Source: Sphaerochaeta sp. (GTDB lineage: Bacteria > Spirochaetota > Spirochaetia > Sphaerochaetales > Sphaerochaetaceae). From it: a stretch of 50,780 bases of DNA. Below are positions 7,957-16,382 of the stretch, in pieces (position 1 is the stretch's first letter; each line of letters starts with the position of its first letter). Location: contig JAGYOG010000015.1 in NCBI GenBank assembly GCA_018399495.1, positions 1-50,780 of the forward strand, written 5' to 3'. Below the pieces are notes generated by a model. It saw nothing but the letters and a program-made list of their open reading frames with translations. It was not told the DNA's origin and did not search any database. The position numbers were made by a program, and so were the translations under genes.

Positions 7957-9266
7957 CATGACTTTCTAAATTCAGTGAGTGGGCCCTGGAACCGTGGTTG
8001 GATTCGTGTCTTCACCAATATTCCTTCCCCTTGGTAGTCTATGAACTCAACCTGCCCGTGGCGGTGAATGTGTGCAACCAAATCATGGCGTGAGTTAGGT
8101 AGGAAGTAGGTTGCTGTAGGATAGAGTTCCCCGAGGGTCTTGGTGATCTGTTCGAGCAGGTCATCGAGTCCGGTTCCCTCCTTGATAGAGGTTTCAAGTA
8201 CAATTGGATACAACGACTTAAGCCTGCTGACAGCAAAAGAGTCACTTACCATGTCCATCTTGTTTGCAAGGACGATTGCTGGTTTTCCAGTACAGTCAAG
8301 GTCTTCAAGCACCTCAACAGTGGTTGTATAACTAGCGAGCATATTTGGGTGGGCTGCATCACAGACAATAATCAAGAAATCTGCAAAGCGAGCTTCCTCG
8401 AGCGTGCTCTTAAATGCCTGCACAAGATGATGGGGTAGATTATTCACAAATCCAACAGTATCAGAGAGAAGGATTTCTTCTCCGCCGGGGAGCTTTACCT
8501 TCCTTGTGGTAGGATCAAGGGTGGCAAAAAGCTTGTTCTCTGCGAGGATTCCTGCACCACTCAGGGCATTGAGTAGACTGGATTTTCCGCTGTTGGTGTA
8601 CCCAACAATGGCACCAGTTGGAATGTTGGTATTCATCCGCTGGCTACGCTGGGTTGTGCGTTGTTGTACTACCTTTTCCAACTGGGCTTTTAAACTGACT
8701 ATCTTATCCAGAATTTGTCTTCTATCCAACTCAAGCTGTTTTTCACCCTCTCCACGAGTTCCTTTCACTCCTCCATGCTGTCGACCTAAACTGGTCCATC
8801 TTCTGGTGAGTCGGGGCAGTGAGTACTCCAGACGGGCAAGCTCAACCTGCAGTACTGCTTCCTTGGTTGCTGCGCGGTCTGCAAAGATCTGAAGGATGAC
8901 CTCGTCGCGGTCAATAACACATATAGAGAGGATGCTCTCCAGATTACGTTGTACACGGGGACTGATAGGACAATCAAAAACAATCAAGTCGGGTTCTTTG
9001 GTTTCAATCAATGCCTTGAGTTGTTCCACCTTCCCGCTACCGATCATGGTTGCACTATGAATCTTTCTGAGCGGAATATGCTCGGTATGCACGGTAATCG
9101 GACCCATGGTATCAACCAAGGCTTCCAATTCCTGTGCACGGTTAAGAGCTGTCTGTGGTGTGTCTTCACTTGAAACGAGGATCAGAAGCAGTGCTCTCTG
9201 TCGTTCTTCTTGTATATCGAGAGTGGAAACAATCTTTTCATTGTCTTCTGTTTGTGTATTACCCAT
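7956..9266 (-). CDS. hflX: Ribosome-associated GTPase HflX
   Basis: HflX splits stalled or heat-damaged 70S ribosomes. The 436-residue protein has the HflX N-terminal domain (residues about 20-195, with the TRGEGEKQLELDRR glycine-rich linker) followed by the G domain: GYTNSGKSSLLNAL (P-loop), DTVGFV (G3) and ANKMD (G4). The ATG at 9266 has no Shine-Dalgarno; a strong promoter ends 8 nt upstream, so the mRNA is probably leaderless. No later Met would preserve the N-terminal domain. It is divergent from ychF, another translation-linked GTPase, across a 90-nt gap. Confidence 0.95.
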   Translation of the reverse strand: MGNTQTEDNEKIVSTLDIQEERQRALLLILVSSEDTPQTALNRAQELEALVDTMGPITVHTEHIPLRKIHSATMIGSGKVEQLKALIETKEPDLIVFDCPISPRVQRNLESILSICVIDRDEVILQIFADRAATKEAVLQVELARLEYSLPRLTRRWTSLGRQHGGVKGTRGEGEKQLELDRRQILDKIVSLKAQLEKVVQQRTTQRSQRMNTNIPTGAIVGYTNSGKSSLLNALSGAGILAENKLFATLDPTTRKVKLPGGEEILLSDTVGFVNNLPHHLVQAFKSTLEEARFADFLIIVCDAAHPNMLASYTTTVEVLEDLDCTGKPAIVLANKMDMVSDSFAVSRLKSLYPIVLETSIKEGTGLDDLLEQITKTLGELYPTATYFLPNSRHDLVAHIHRHGQVEFIDYQGEGILVKTRIQPRFQGPLTEFRKS

Positions 9267-9274
9267 TGGTCTTG

Positions 9275-9303
9275 ACTATAGGGCTGGTTAACGAGCAAGT
9301 CAA
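9275..9303 (-). promoter_or_regulatory. hflX promoter
   Basis: On the minus strand TTGACT (9303-9298) and TATAGT (9280-9275) are separated by exactly 17 nt. The predicted transcription start at about 9267-9268 is 1-2 nt before the ATG. Confidence 0.7.
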
Positions 9304-9356
9304 TATGTGATACACTGCTTTAGCTGGCTCTGAGTGAGCCGATAATGAGGTAAACC

Positions 9357-10463
9357 ATGGGTGTTAATTGCGGCATAGTTGGGCTTCCCAACGTAGGAAA
9401 ATCTACAATATTCTCAGCACTTACGGCAGCCCCTGCCGAAGTAGCGAACTATCCTTTTTGTACCATCGATCCCAACGTGGGTATCGTCTCCGTTCCAGAC
9501 AAGCGACTGGACAAGATTGTGGCCTTGATTCCGCCTGAGCGGGTCATTCCTGCCACGTTCGAATTTGTCGATATTGCAGGGTTGGTAGCTGGGGCAAGCA
9601 AGGGTGAGGGACTGGGGAACCGGTTCCTTGCATCGATTAGGGAAGTTGGGGTAATTGCCCATGTCGTTCGCTGTTTTGAAAACAGTGATATTGTCCACGT
9701 CAACAATAAAATCGATCCATTGGGGGATATAGAGACCATCAATATTGAGTTGGCTCTGGCTGACCTCGATACCGTGACAAATCGATGGGCTAAACAATCC
9801 AAGCTCAATAGACTAAGCAAAGAAGCACAGAAAGAGATGGAAAAATCCCTTCCTGTGCTCTCTTGTCTCAAAGACTGCCTTGAGCAGGGAAAGAGTGCCC
9901 GCAGCCTACAACTTGATGATGATGAGCTTGCATTGGTCTCGGACCTCCACTTGATCACCCTCAAACCGGTCATCTATGTCTGTAACGTTGATGAAGAAGG
10001 TATTGTTGAAGAGAATGCATTTGTGAAGCAGGTGAGACAGGTCGCTGAGGAAGAAGGTTCCGAAGTTGTGGTCATCTGTGGAAAGATTGAATCTGAGATT
10101 GCAGTTTTGGAAACAGAAGAGGAGAAACAGGAGTTTCTTGAGGCTGTAGGGCTCCAGGAGTCTGGTCTGAACCAGCTGATCAGGAGTGCCTATCATATCC
10201 TTGGCTTGCGAACCTTCTTTACCGCAGGATCTGATGAAGATAGGGCGTGGACCTTCCGTGCCGGATTCAAGGCACCACAGGCAGCTGGAGTCATCCACTC
10301 AGATTTTGAACGCGGATTCATCAAGGCTGAAGTATACAACTGTGAGGACCTCTTCACCTATGGGAGTGAACAGAAGGTCAAGGTAGCAGGAAAGCTGAGG
10401 ATGGAAGGCAAAGAGTATTTGGTACAGGATGGGGACATCATGCACTTCAAGTTTAACGTCTAG
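9357..10463 (+). CDS. ychF: Redox-regulated ATPase/GTPase YchF (EngD)
   Basis: YchF is an Obg-family P-loop NTPase with preference for ATP that associates with ribosomes and the stress response. The 368-residue protein shows GIVGLPNVGKSTIFSALT (G1), VDIAGLVAGASKGEGLGNRF (G3 and switch II), NVDEE (non-canonical G4 region giving ATP preference), and the C-terminal TGS domain with TFRAGFKAPQAAGVIHSDFE. The size matches the family. A GAGG lies about 8 nt before ATG 9357. It converges with the lipoprotein gene with only 3 nt between stop codons and no terminator in between. Confidence 0.96.
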   Translation: MGVNCGIVGLPNVGKSTIFSALTAAPAEVANYPFCTIDPNVGIVSVPDKRLDKIVALIPPERVIPATFEFVDIAGLVAGASKGEGLGNRFLASIREVGVIAHVVRCFENSDIVHVNNKIDPLGDIETINIELALADLDTVTNRWAKQSKLNRLSKEAQKEMEKSLPVLSCLKDCLEQGKSARSLQLDDDELALVSDLHLITLKPVIYVCNVDEEGIVEENAFVKQVRQVAEEEGSEVVVICGKIESEIAVLETEEEKQEFLEAVGLQESGLNQLIRSAYHILGLRTFFTAGSDEDRAWTFRAGFKAPQAAGVIHSDFERGFIKAEVYNCEDLFTYGSEQKVKVAGKLRMEGKEYLVQDGDIMHFKFNV

Positions 10464-10466
10464 GCG

Positions 10467-11186
10467 CTACCAACGCACGGTAAAGGTAATGGGTTCAGCA
10501 AGCAAAAGGAAATCTATAAGTGGGAAGCTGAATTCATAGACACGCGGTGAGACCTTCTTCCCATTGCTGAACGATGTGATTTCCTTTGGGGTATTCACCC
10601 TAAGGGTAATCACTGAGCGCTCAATTGCAGGTGGCCCTTCTTCGCCTAGCATGAAACTGATCATCTCAAGATAGTCTGCTTCACTGAGCCCTTGGTTATA
10701 TACAGGCCCGAAGGTCTCAAAGTTCTCGTCAGCCAGGAAAGGGATAACTGGAACCAACTGGTCGTAGTTGTCCATGGAGAGGTAGAATGTCATGGAATGT
10801 TCCTCGATATCCAGAAGGCTCTGATTCTCACCTGCACCCAAGTCAGTAACCAAGCGTTGCAAGTCGCTGAACTCAAACACTCCCTCATAGGAGTGTTCAT
10901 CAAGTTTATTCAATCCAACATTTTTCGTGGTAGGACTATAGTGTAGAGCTCTTTCAAAATCCCCAATCGCTTTGTCCATCAGGGAGATGCCTTCTTCCTC
11001 GGGAGAGAATTCACTGAAATCCTCTAGGACTGCAATAAAAAAATCCTCAACAGAAAAAGCAAAATTAGAATTATGGTAGCCCTGCTGCTTGAAGGATATA
11101 TTTTCAGTTATAGTACAACTGCTCACCAGTACCAGAGAGGCAAGTACTGCGATCAGAATTCTGGTTGTCTGTTTTATCATCTTCAC
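10467..11186 (-). CDS. Uncharacterised lipoprotein
   Basis: A 239-residue protein with a lipoprotein signal: a basic start, a hydrophobic core and the lipobox LVSSC, with lipidation expected on Cys24. The mature part is acidic, has no motif I recognise and is probably periplasm-facing. It contains LSMDNYDQLVPVIPFLADE and a Thr/Ser-rich C-terminal beta segment ending FTVRW. It lies 62 nt downstream of the radical SAM gene on the same strand and may be cotranscribed. Function unknown. Confidence 0.7.
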   Translation of the reverse strand: MKMIKQTTRILIAVLASLVLVSSCTITENISFKQQGYHNSNFAFSVEDFFIAVLEDFSEFSPEEEGISLMDKAIGDFERALHYSPTTKNVGLNKLDEHSYEGVFEFSDLQRLVTDLGAGENQSLLDIEEHSMTFYLSMDNYDQLVPVIPFLADENFETFGPVYNQGLSEADYLEMISFMLGEEGPPAIERSVITLRVNTPKEITSFSNGKKVSPRVYEFSFPLIDFLLLAEPITFTVRW

Positions 11187-11248
11187 CGGTTATTCATTCC
11201 TTTATGATCTACTGTACGGGATTTTTGCACGCTTCTCAAGCGTAAGTT

Positions 11249-12880
11249 CTATTGGAGGGGTACAAAAAGCAACCTCTCTTCATCATCACTCGTGATTCCC
11301 AAAACCTCTTGTCGCATTTTCGGGTATCGTTTCAGGAATGCATCCCCTGTAAGATGTACGAAATCAGAGAGTGCGTCCAACGAGTAGGAGAGGTGCAATA
11401 CCGGGCTTTCACCGTACTCATGGAAGAACGCAATGCCTTGATGCAGCTCAATGAAGGAGAGCAAGACGGCTTCAAACCTACGTAGTCCCAACTTTCTGAG
11501 TAGGCTACGTACGAACGTTTCTTGAAGCAAGTAAATATCCAGGTCATCTGCTTGTTCTCCACTTTTCTTCAGATAGGCATCTAGGAACGAAGAAAAAGAG
11601 AGAAGGATTGCCGATGGTCTCAGGGAGACTACCTCACTGAGTTTCTGCAGCCACATGCCTGCCTGCCCTTTGGTGAAGAATAGGTCGAGAGATTCCTTCA
11701 GCACCAGAGCTTGTTGCAAATCTCGCTTAGGAAAAGTTGGAGACTCTATAATGGTATAGGGTGCTTCGCTTAGATGGGTAATTGAAAACTCTTTGGCTTG
11801 TTCTGCTACCAGAGTCCCCGGAAGCAGGGAAAGGGGAAACACATCAAGGTTGCTTGGTTTCAAGGAGACGGCATAGTCAACACTTTTCATGAACGCTGAA
11901 AGGGTATCCTTGGGAAGTCCGATAATAAGGTCAAGACCAAAGGGAATCCCCCGGGCATTGAGATAGGATATCTTCTTTGCAAAGAGCTTGCTGTCAAACC
12001 TTCGGTTGGCGATTTTCAGTACTTCTTGCTCGCTGCTCTGTAGTCCAATCTGCAAGGCACAGTTGATTCTCGCAAATGCTTCTGCAAGTTCGTTGTCCAA
12101 TAGCTCTGCCCTGATCTCGAAGACGAAATGAATATCGCTCTGTTTTTCTGCGAGCATAGAAAGAATGGTGAGGGTGCGCTGCTTGTCCATGTTGAAGGTA
12201 GGGTCGAGAATATACACCTCTCCAACCTGTTTGGCGATGAGCAATGCTAGTTCTGCTTCAAGTTGTGGTAGAGGAAAATGCCTAACAGAACGCTGTCCCC
12301 GTGATTCAAAACAGAAAGAGCAGTGAAACGGACAACCCCGTGTCATCTCCCATAATACGCTTGCTCCCTGTTTCAGAAAACAATCTGCCTGATGGTCTAA
12401 AAGTGGGGAAGGAAGCCCTGAAAGCTCAGGAGAGGGAGCCCAGGAGAGTTCATTCAGGGTGGTGACAATTCCTTTACCTTTGGGTTGCTTTCCCTGTTGA
12501 ATGGCAGAGATTGCGTCTACTACTACCTCTTCTCCTTCTCCGAGGATAAGAAAGTCCAAGATTGAAAGGTCGAAGCTCAGGGGATTGGCGGTAGCTTCGG
12601 GACCCCCTGCGAAAATGACCAAGTCATTGGTCTGTGTTCTTAGTGTCTCTGTAAAGCGGTCCATCCAGGTTCTGTTCCAGAGATAGACCGATAGCCCGAC
12701 AACCTGTGGGCTCATCCTTGCTACTTTTGCAGCAGCCTGGGAAGGATCATCTGATAATGTAAAGGGCAGGTGTTCTGCTCTCATTTCTGCTGCGTCGAGT
12801 GCGCTCTGGATGCAGAGTGCACCCAGTGGATAACTGAGGTTGCCTTCTTCAAGACAACAGGAAACCAAGGAGATGTTCAT
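11249..12880 (-). CDS. B12-binding-domain radical SAM protein (DUF4080-like C-terminus)
   Basis: From the ATG at 12880 the protein is 543 residues. The N-terminus begins MNISLVSCCLEEGNLSYPLG and forms a cobalamin-binding-type Rossmann domain (GLSVYLWN, FAGGPEATANP, LILGEGEEVV). A radical SAM domain follows, with CPFHCSFC as the CxxxCxxC cluster. The C-terminal third resembles the DUF4080 region of these proteins. Relatives carry out methylations or C-C rearrangements, but the substrate is unknown. The open frame extends to 13006, but that extension lacks homology and would overlap the divergent gene at 12946, so I prefer 12880. The Shine-Dalgarno is weak. Confidence 0.8.
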   Translation of the reverse strand: MNISLVSCCLEEGNLSYPLGALCIQSALDAAEMRAEHLPFTLSDDPSQAAAKVARMSPQVVGLSVYLWNRTWMDRFTETLRTQTNDLVIFAGGPEATANPLSFDLSILDFLILGEGEEVVVDAISAIQQGKQPKGKGIVTTLNELSWAPSPELSGLPSPLLDHQADCFLKQGASVLWEMTRGCPFHCSFCFESRGQRSVRHFPLPQLEAELALLIAKQVGEVYILDPTFNMDKQRTLTILSMLAEKQSDIHFVFEIRAELLDNELAEAFARINCALQIGLQSSEQEVLKIANRRFDSKLFAKKISYLNARGIPFGLDLIIGLPKDTLSAFMKSVDYAVSLKPSNLDVFPLSLLPGTLVAEQAKEFSITHLSEAPYTIIESPTFPKRDLQQALVLKESLDLFFTKGQAGMWLQKLSEVVSLRPSAILLSFSSFLDAYLKKSGEQADDLDIYLLQETFVRSLLRKLGLRRFEAVLLSFIELHQGIAFFHEYGESPVLHLSYSLDALSDFVHLTGDAFLKRYPKMRQEVLGITSDDEERLLFVPLQ

Positions 12881-12909
12881 GTGATGATAGTAGCGATTGC
12901 CTTCTCCTC

Positions 12910-12937
12910 TTGCAAGCTGGTCTAGTAAATGTATAGT
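12910..12937 (+). promoter_or_regulatory. Promoter of the secreted protein gene at 12946
   Basis: TTGCAA (12910-12915) and TATAGT (12932-12937) are spaced 16 nt apart. The -10 ends 8 nt before the ATG and no proper Shine-Dalgarno is present, which resembles the abiEi, alaS and hflX arrangement. Confidence 0.5.
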
Positions 12938-12945
12938 GTATAGGT

Positions 12946-13746
12946 ATGAAACGGTTGTGTGTCTTTTTTCTTGTATTTGCATCACTTCCTCTCTTGTTTG
13001 CTGCAACAGTGGACCTGCAGGTAGAGGTGGTCCATCCCAACCAAATACATCTCAGTTGGCAGGAAGTGGAAGGTGCAGAATACTATGATCTGTATCTCAA
13101 TAAGGAGCCGATGGTTCAAACAAAAGAGACCAAGGTGGTCCTAGGGTCTAATGATCGTCCGCTTACAAGTCATACTCATTATGAAGTGCTCATAGCAGCA
13201 AGAAAGCAAGATGTCCGGGAACTCGCTGTAGAGCGGGCGCTGGTAAAAACGCCGGGGTGGGAAGGTCGCTATCGTTGGGTGAATCTGAGCGAGGAAGACA
13301 ATAAAGGTAAATGCAGACAGTTGGACTATCTTGTCAGCTACGAGGAAGGTTCCTATGTCATTCATGGACTTTTCGAGAAACCTTATCAGCTGTATCCTTT
13401 GGTCTCCGCTCATCGGATGGGAGAACATATTCCTTATGAGGGAGATAGCCCTCATCAGATAGCCTACCGATTGAATGCTGAAATTTTCAACACTACGAAC
13501 TTCAAACCGAAAAGTTGGAGTGTTGAGCGTATTGATTACTCAGATGACCGCGTCCTGGTTGAGATTGAGACCAAGGTAGGGATGATGCGTTTTTCTACCA
13601 TTTCTACATACCGGTTTGTCCTGTCAAGTAATGGGAAACAGCAACTCCATTTTGAGACAAAAGGATCAGGAATTGCCTCCTGGGGACTGTTTGAAAACCC
13701 CAACCCGGGGGATGCTGGAATCTTCAAATGTACCATTCTTGAATAG
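12946..13746 (+). CDS. Secreted protein with fibronectin type III-like domain
   Basis: A 266-residue protein with a cleavable signal peptide (MKRLCVFFLVFASLPLLFA, cleavage likely after LFA). The segment from about residue 25 to 105 has a fibronectin type III character (IHLSWQEVEGAEYYDLYLNK, then THYEVLIAA). The remainder (about 110-266) is a beta-rich domain with no family I recognise. It is probably periplasmic or on the outer membrane. It is divergent from the radical SAM gene and precedes topA, which has its own promoter. Confidence 0.7.
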   Translation: MKRLCVFFLVFASLPLLFAATVDLQVEVVHPNQIHLSWQEVEGAEYYDLYLNKEPMVQTKETKVVLGSNDRPLTSHTHYEVLIAARKQDVRELAVERALVKTPGWEGRYRWVNLSEEDNKGKCRQLDYLVSYEEGSYVIHGLFEKPYQLYPLVSAHRMGEHIPYEGDSPHQIAYRLNAEIFNTTNFKPKSWSVERIDYSDDRVLVEIETKVGMMRFSTISTYRFVLSSNGKQQLHFETKGSGIASWGLFENPNPGDAGIFKCTILE

Positions 13747-13765
13747 GAAGTTTTTTCCTTAAGCG

Positions 13766-13818
13766 TTGACAAAAGCTGAAGCCGGCAGTATATGTGTTAA
13801 CTTAAGACCACTGGTCTT
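13766..13818 (+). promoter_or_regulatory. topA promoter and leader inverted repeat
   Basis: TTGACA (13766-13771), a 17-nt spacer and TATATG (13789-13794) form a strong promoter. The leader then contains AAGACCA-C-TGGTCTT (13804-13818), a perfect 7-bp inverted repeat immediately before the AGGAG Shine-Dalgarno at 13820-13824. It could be an operator or a small hairpin modulating ribosome access. Confidence 0.65.
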
Positions 13819-13832
13819 TAGGAGTATATTGC

Positions 13833-16370
13833 ATGGATAATGCCAACACACTGATAATTGTCGAGTCGCCTACCAAAGCAAGAACCATATCAAAATTTCT
13901 TCCCTCGCACTGTAAAGTCGTTGCCAGCAAAGGGCATATTCGTGATCTTCCTGAGGATAAGATGGCAATTGATGCCGAGAAAGGCTTTGCCTGTGAGTAT
14001 AAAGTGGTGGCGGGTAAACAGTCTTTGATTAAGGAACTCAAGAGTTCTTTAAAGACGGTCGACCGACTTTTATTGGCAACTGATGAGGACCGCGAGGGTG
14101 AAAGTATTTCTTGGCATTTGCTTGAAGTGCTCAAGCCAAAAGTACCTCATCAGAGGATGGTATTCCATGAGATAACAAAGAAGGCAATAACCGATGCGCT
14201 TGAACATGGCAGGGATTTGGATGAAAACCTGGTCCAGGCGCAAGAGAGTAGGCGTGTCGTTGACCGTCTTTACGGCTATACACTCAGTCCTACACTCTGG
14301 AAAAAACTTTCCAACAAACGACTCTCAGCTGGAAGGGTACAGTCTGTTGGATTGCGTCTCACCGTTGACAGGGAGCGATTGAGGATTGCCTTTACCCAGA
14401 GTTCCTACTTTGATGCAAAGGCAAAACTGTTTAGTTTCTCCAAACAGGGCTTTGAGGCAAAATTGACCGCGTATGATGGTCAGGTAATCGCAAATGGAAA
14501 AGACTTTGATTCTACTACCGGTGTGTACAAGGGAAAGAAAAATACCTTGCTCCTTGGAGAAGAAGCAGCGAAGGCAATTGTCAAGGAGCTTTCCTTAGCA
14601 TCTTTTATTGTTGAAGATGTCCAGAAAAAGCCATTTCTCACCCGTCCATCGATTCCTTTTACGACCAGTACGCTGCAGCAGGATGCGATCAAGAAGTTGC
14701 ATATCAGTGCTTCTGATACAATGCGTATAGCACAACGACTGTATGAAAATGGGTTTATCACGTACATGCGTACCGATAGTCCTTCCTTGAGCCAGGAAGG
14801 GACGAATGCTGCTCGAGACTTGGTGGGGCAACTCTATGGAAAAGAGTACCTCTCTCCTTCTCCGAGGTACTTCGCTGCAAAGAGCGCTGGTGCTCAGGAA
14901 GCTCACGAGGCAATCAGACCCGTAGGGGAGCGGTTTGCTATTCCCAGCGAGACTTCACTGAGTGGAAAGGACCGTGCCCTCTATGAGCTGATCTGGAAGC
15001 GAACTCTCGCAAGCCAGATGGCTGACGCGAAGAAGGCAACCACGACTGTGACCATCAAGGCAGGGAATGGGACCTTTGTGGCCTCAGGAACACAGATTGT
15101 CTTCCCCGGTTTCATCCGAGCGTATGTTGAGGGTTCCGATGATCCCGATGCTGCGTTGGATGACAAAGAGACACTACTGCCTCCCATGAAAGCTGGAGAG
15201 GAATGTGTGTTGGAACAGCTTGAGGAAGTAGCGCACCAGACCAAGAGCCCATCCCGTTACACTGAGGCATCCTTGGTACAGGAGTTGGAGAAACGAGGTA
15301 TCGGTAGGCCATCCACCTACGCCTCGATCATCAAGACACTGCTGGACAGAACGTATGTAATCAAGGAAGGGTCAGCCTTGGTCCCCACGTTCATGGGGTT
15401 TGCTGTCTGTCAATTCATGGAAACCAATTTCCCACAGTTTATCGACTATGACTTCACCTCGAAGATGGAAGACAACCTTGACAAGATTGCAGCCGGTGAG
15501 CTTGATAAGAAGTCCTTTCTCAATGCGTTTTACCTTGGAGAAGACGGGCTAGAGAATCAAAACAAGCTTCAGCTTGCTTTGGATAACAAGGTAGTCTCAA
15601 AAACACTGCGTCTTTCTCAGATCAGTGAGGGAAATCCCGTCATGATCGGTCCCTACGGTCCTTATGTAGTGGACGCTGAGCAGCAGTTTATTTCGCTTCC
15701 CAATACGTGGTTGCCCGGTACTACTACCGATGAGGATGTGAAGGCCTTGATTGCAGAGGGCAAAAAGGTACACATACCGGTAGAGCTAGGCAAAGGTCCT
15801 GTTCATGGGGAACCGGTAAAAGTGATGAACGGAAGGTTTGGACCCTACTGGCAGGAGGGGGATGGAAAGAGTGCAGTACGTGCTTCCATTCCCAAATGGG
15901 TCCATGATGCGGACAAGAGTGAAGATCTGGAGATTGCAAGCAGATACCTTGCACTTCCCCGTGTACTAGGTAAAGATGAAAAAGGAAATGAAGTCCTGGC
16001 TCAAAAAGGGAAGTATGGTCCGTACATCTCCTGCGACAAGAAAACAAGAAAACTCAATCGGTTGGATAAAGACCAACAGCTCTTTTCCATAACCCTTGAA
16101 GAGGCCCTTGAATTGCTCAGCAAGGAACCTGAAAAAGGTAGTGGGGGAAAAGCAGGAAGAGGGAGTGCCAAAGCTTCCGTAATCAAGGAACTTGGCCAAT
16201 TCGAAAAAGAGACAGTGGCACTTGCCACTGGACGCTACGGCTTCTACCTTCGTGTCGGCAAACAGAATATTGCCTTACCCAATGAGTACAAGAAGGATGA
16301 AGAGAAAGCTGATGCCTTGACGATAGATGAGGCAGTAGCGATTATCCGCGCAAAACGTGCGAAGGACTAA
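13833..16370 (+). CDS. topA: DNA topoisomerase I (type IA)
   Basis: TopA relaxes negative supercoils through a transient 5'-phosphotyrosine link. The 845-residue protein has the Toprim domain with ESPTKARTI near residue 11 and DEDREGE at 84-90, and the active-site tyrosine in GFITYMRTDSPS (Tyr311). After the core, the C-terminus carries four copies of a topoisomerase C-terminal repeat built around GPYGPYV, GRFGPYW, GKYGPYI and GRYGFYL, instead of the cysteine zinc fingers of E. coli TopA. A lysine/glycine linker precedes the last repeat. It is followed 12 nt later by the PIN-domain gene, probably in the same transcript. Confidence 0.96.
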   Translation: MDNANTLIIVESPTKARTISKFLPSHCKVVASKGHIRDLPEDKMAIDAEKGFACEYKVVAGKQSLIKELKSSLKTVDRLLLATDEDREGESISWHLLEVLKPKVPHQRMVFHEITKKAITDALEHGRDLDENLVQAQESRRVVDRLYGYTLSPTLWKKLSNKRLSAGRVQSVGLRLTVDRERLRIAFTQSSYFDAKAKLFSFSKQGFEAKLTAYDGQVIANGKDFDSTTGVYKGKKNTLLLGEEAAKAIVKELSLASFIVEDVQKKPFLTRPSIPFTTSTLQQDAIKKLHISASDTMRIAQRLYENGFITYMRTDSPSLSQEGTNAARDLVGQLYGKEYLSPSPRYFAAKSAGAQEAHEAIRPVGERFAIPSETSLSGKDRALYELIWKRTLASQMADAKKATTTVTIKAGNGTFVASGTQIVFPGFIRAYVEGSDDPDAALDDKETLLPPMKAGEECVLEQLEEVAHQTKSPSRYTEASLVQELEKRGIGRPSTYASIIKTLLDRTYVIKEGSALVPTFMGFAVCQFMETNFPQFIDYDFTSKMEDNLDKIAAGELDKKSFLNAFYLGEDGLENQNKLQLALDNKVVSKTLRLSQISEGNPVMIGPYGPYVVDAEQQFISLPNTWLPGTTTDEDVKALIAEGKKVHIPVELGKGPVHGEPVKVMNGRFGPYWQEGDGKSAVRASIPKWVHDADKSEDLEIASRYLALPRVLGKDEKGNEVLAQKGKYGPYISCDKKTRKLNRLDKDQQLFSITLEEALELLSKEPEKGSGGKAGRGSAKASVIKELGQFEKETVALATGRYGFYLRVGKQNIALPNEYKKDEEKADALTIDEAVAIIRAKRAKD

Positions 16371-16382
16371 TGACAGGTAACA

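Noticed and set aside
12881-13006. N-terminal extension of the radical SAM protein
   Set aside because: The extra frame is open but shows no family similarity and would overlap the start and promoter of the divergent gene at 12946.
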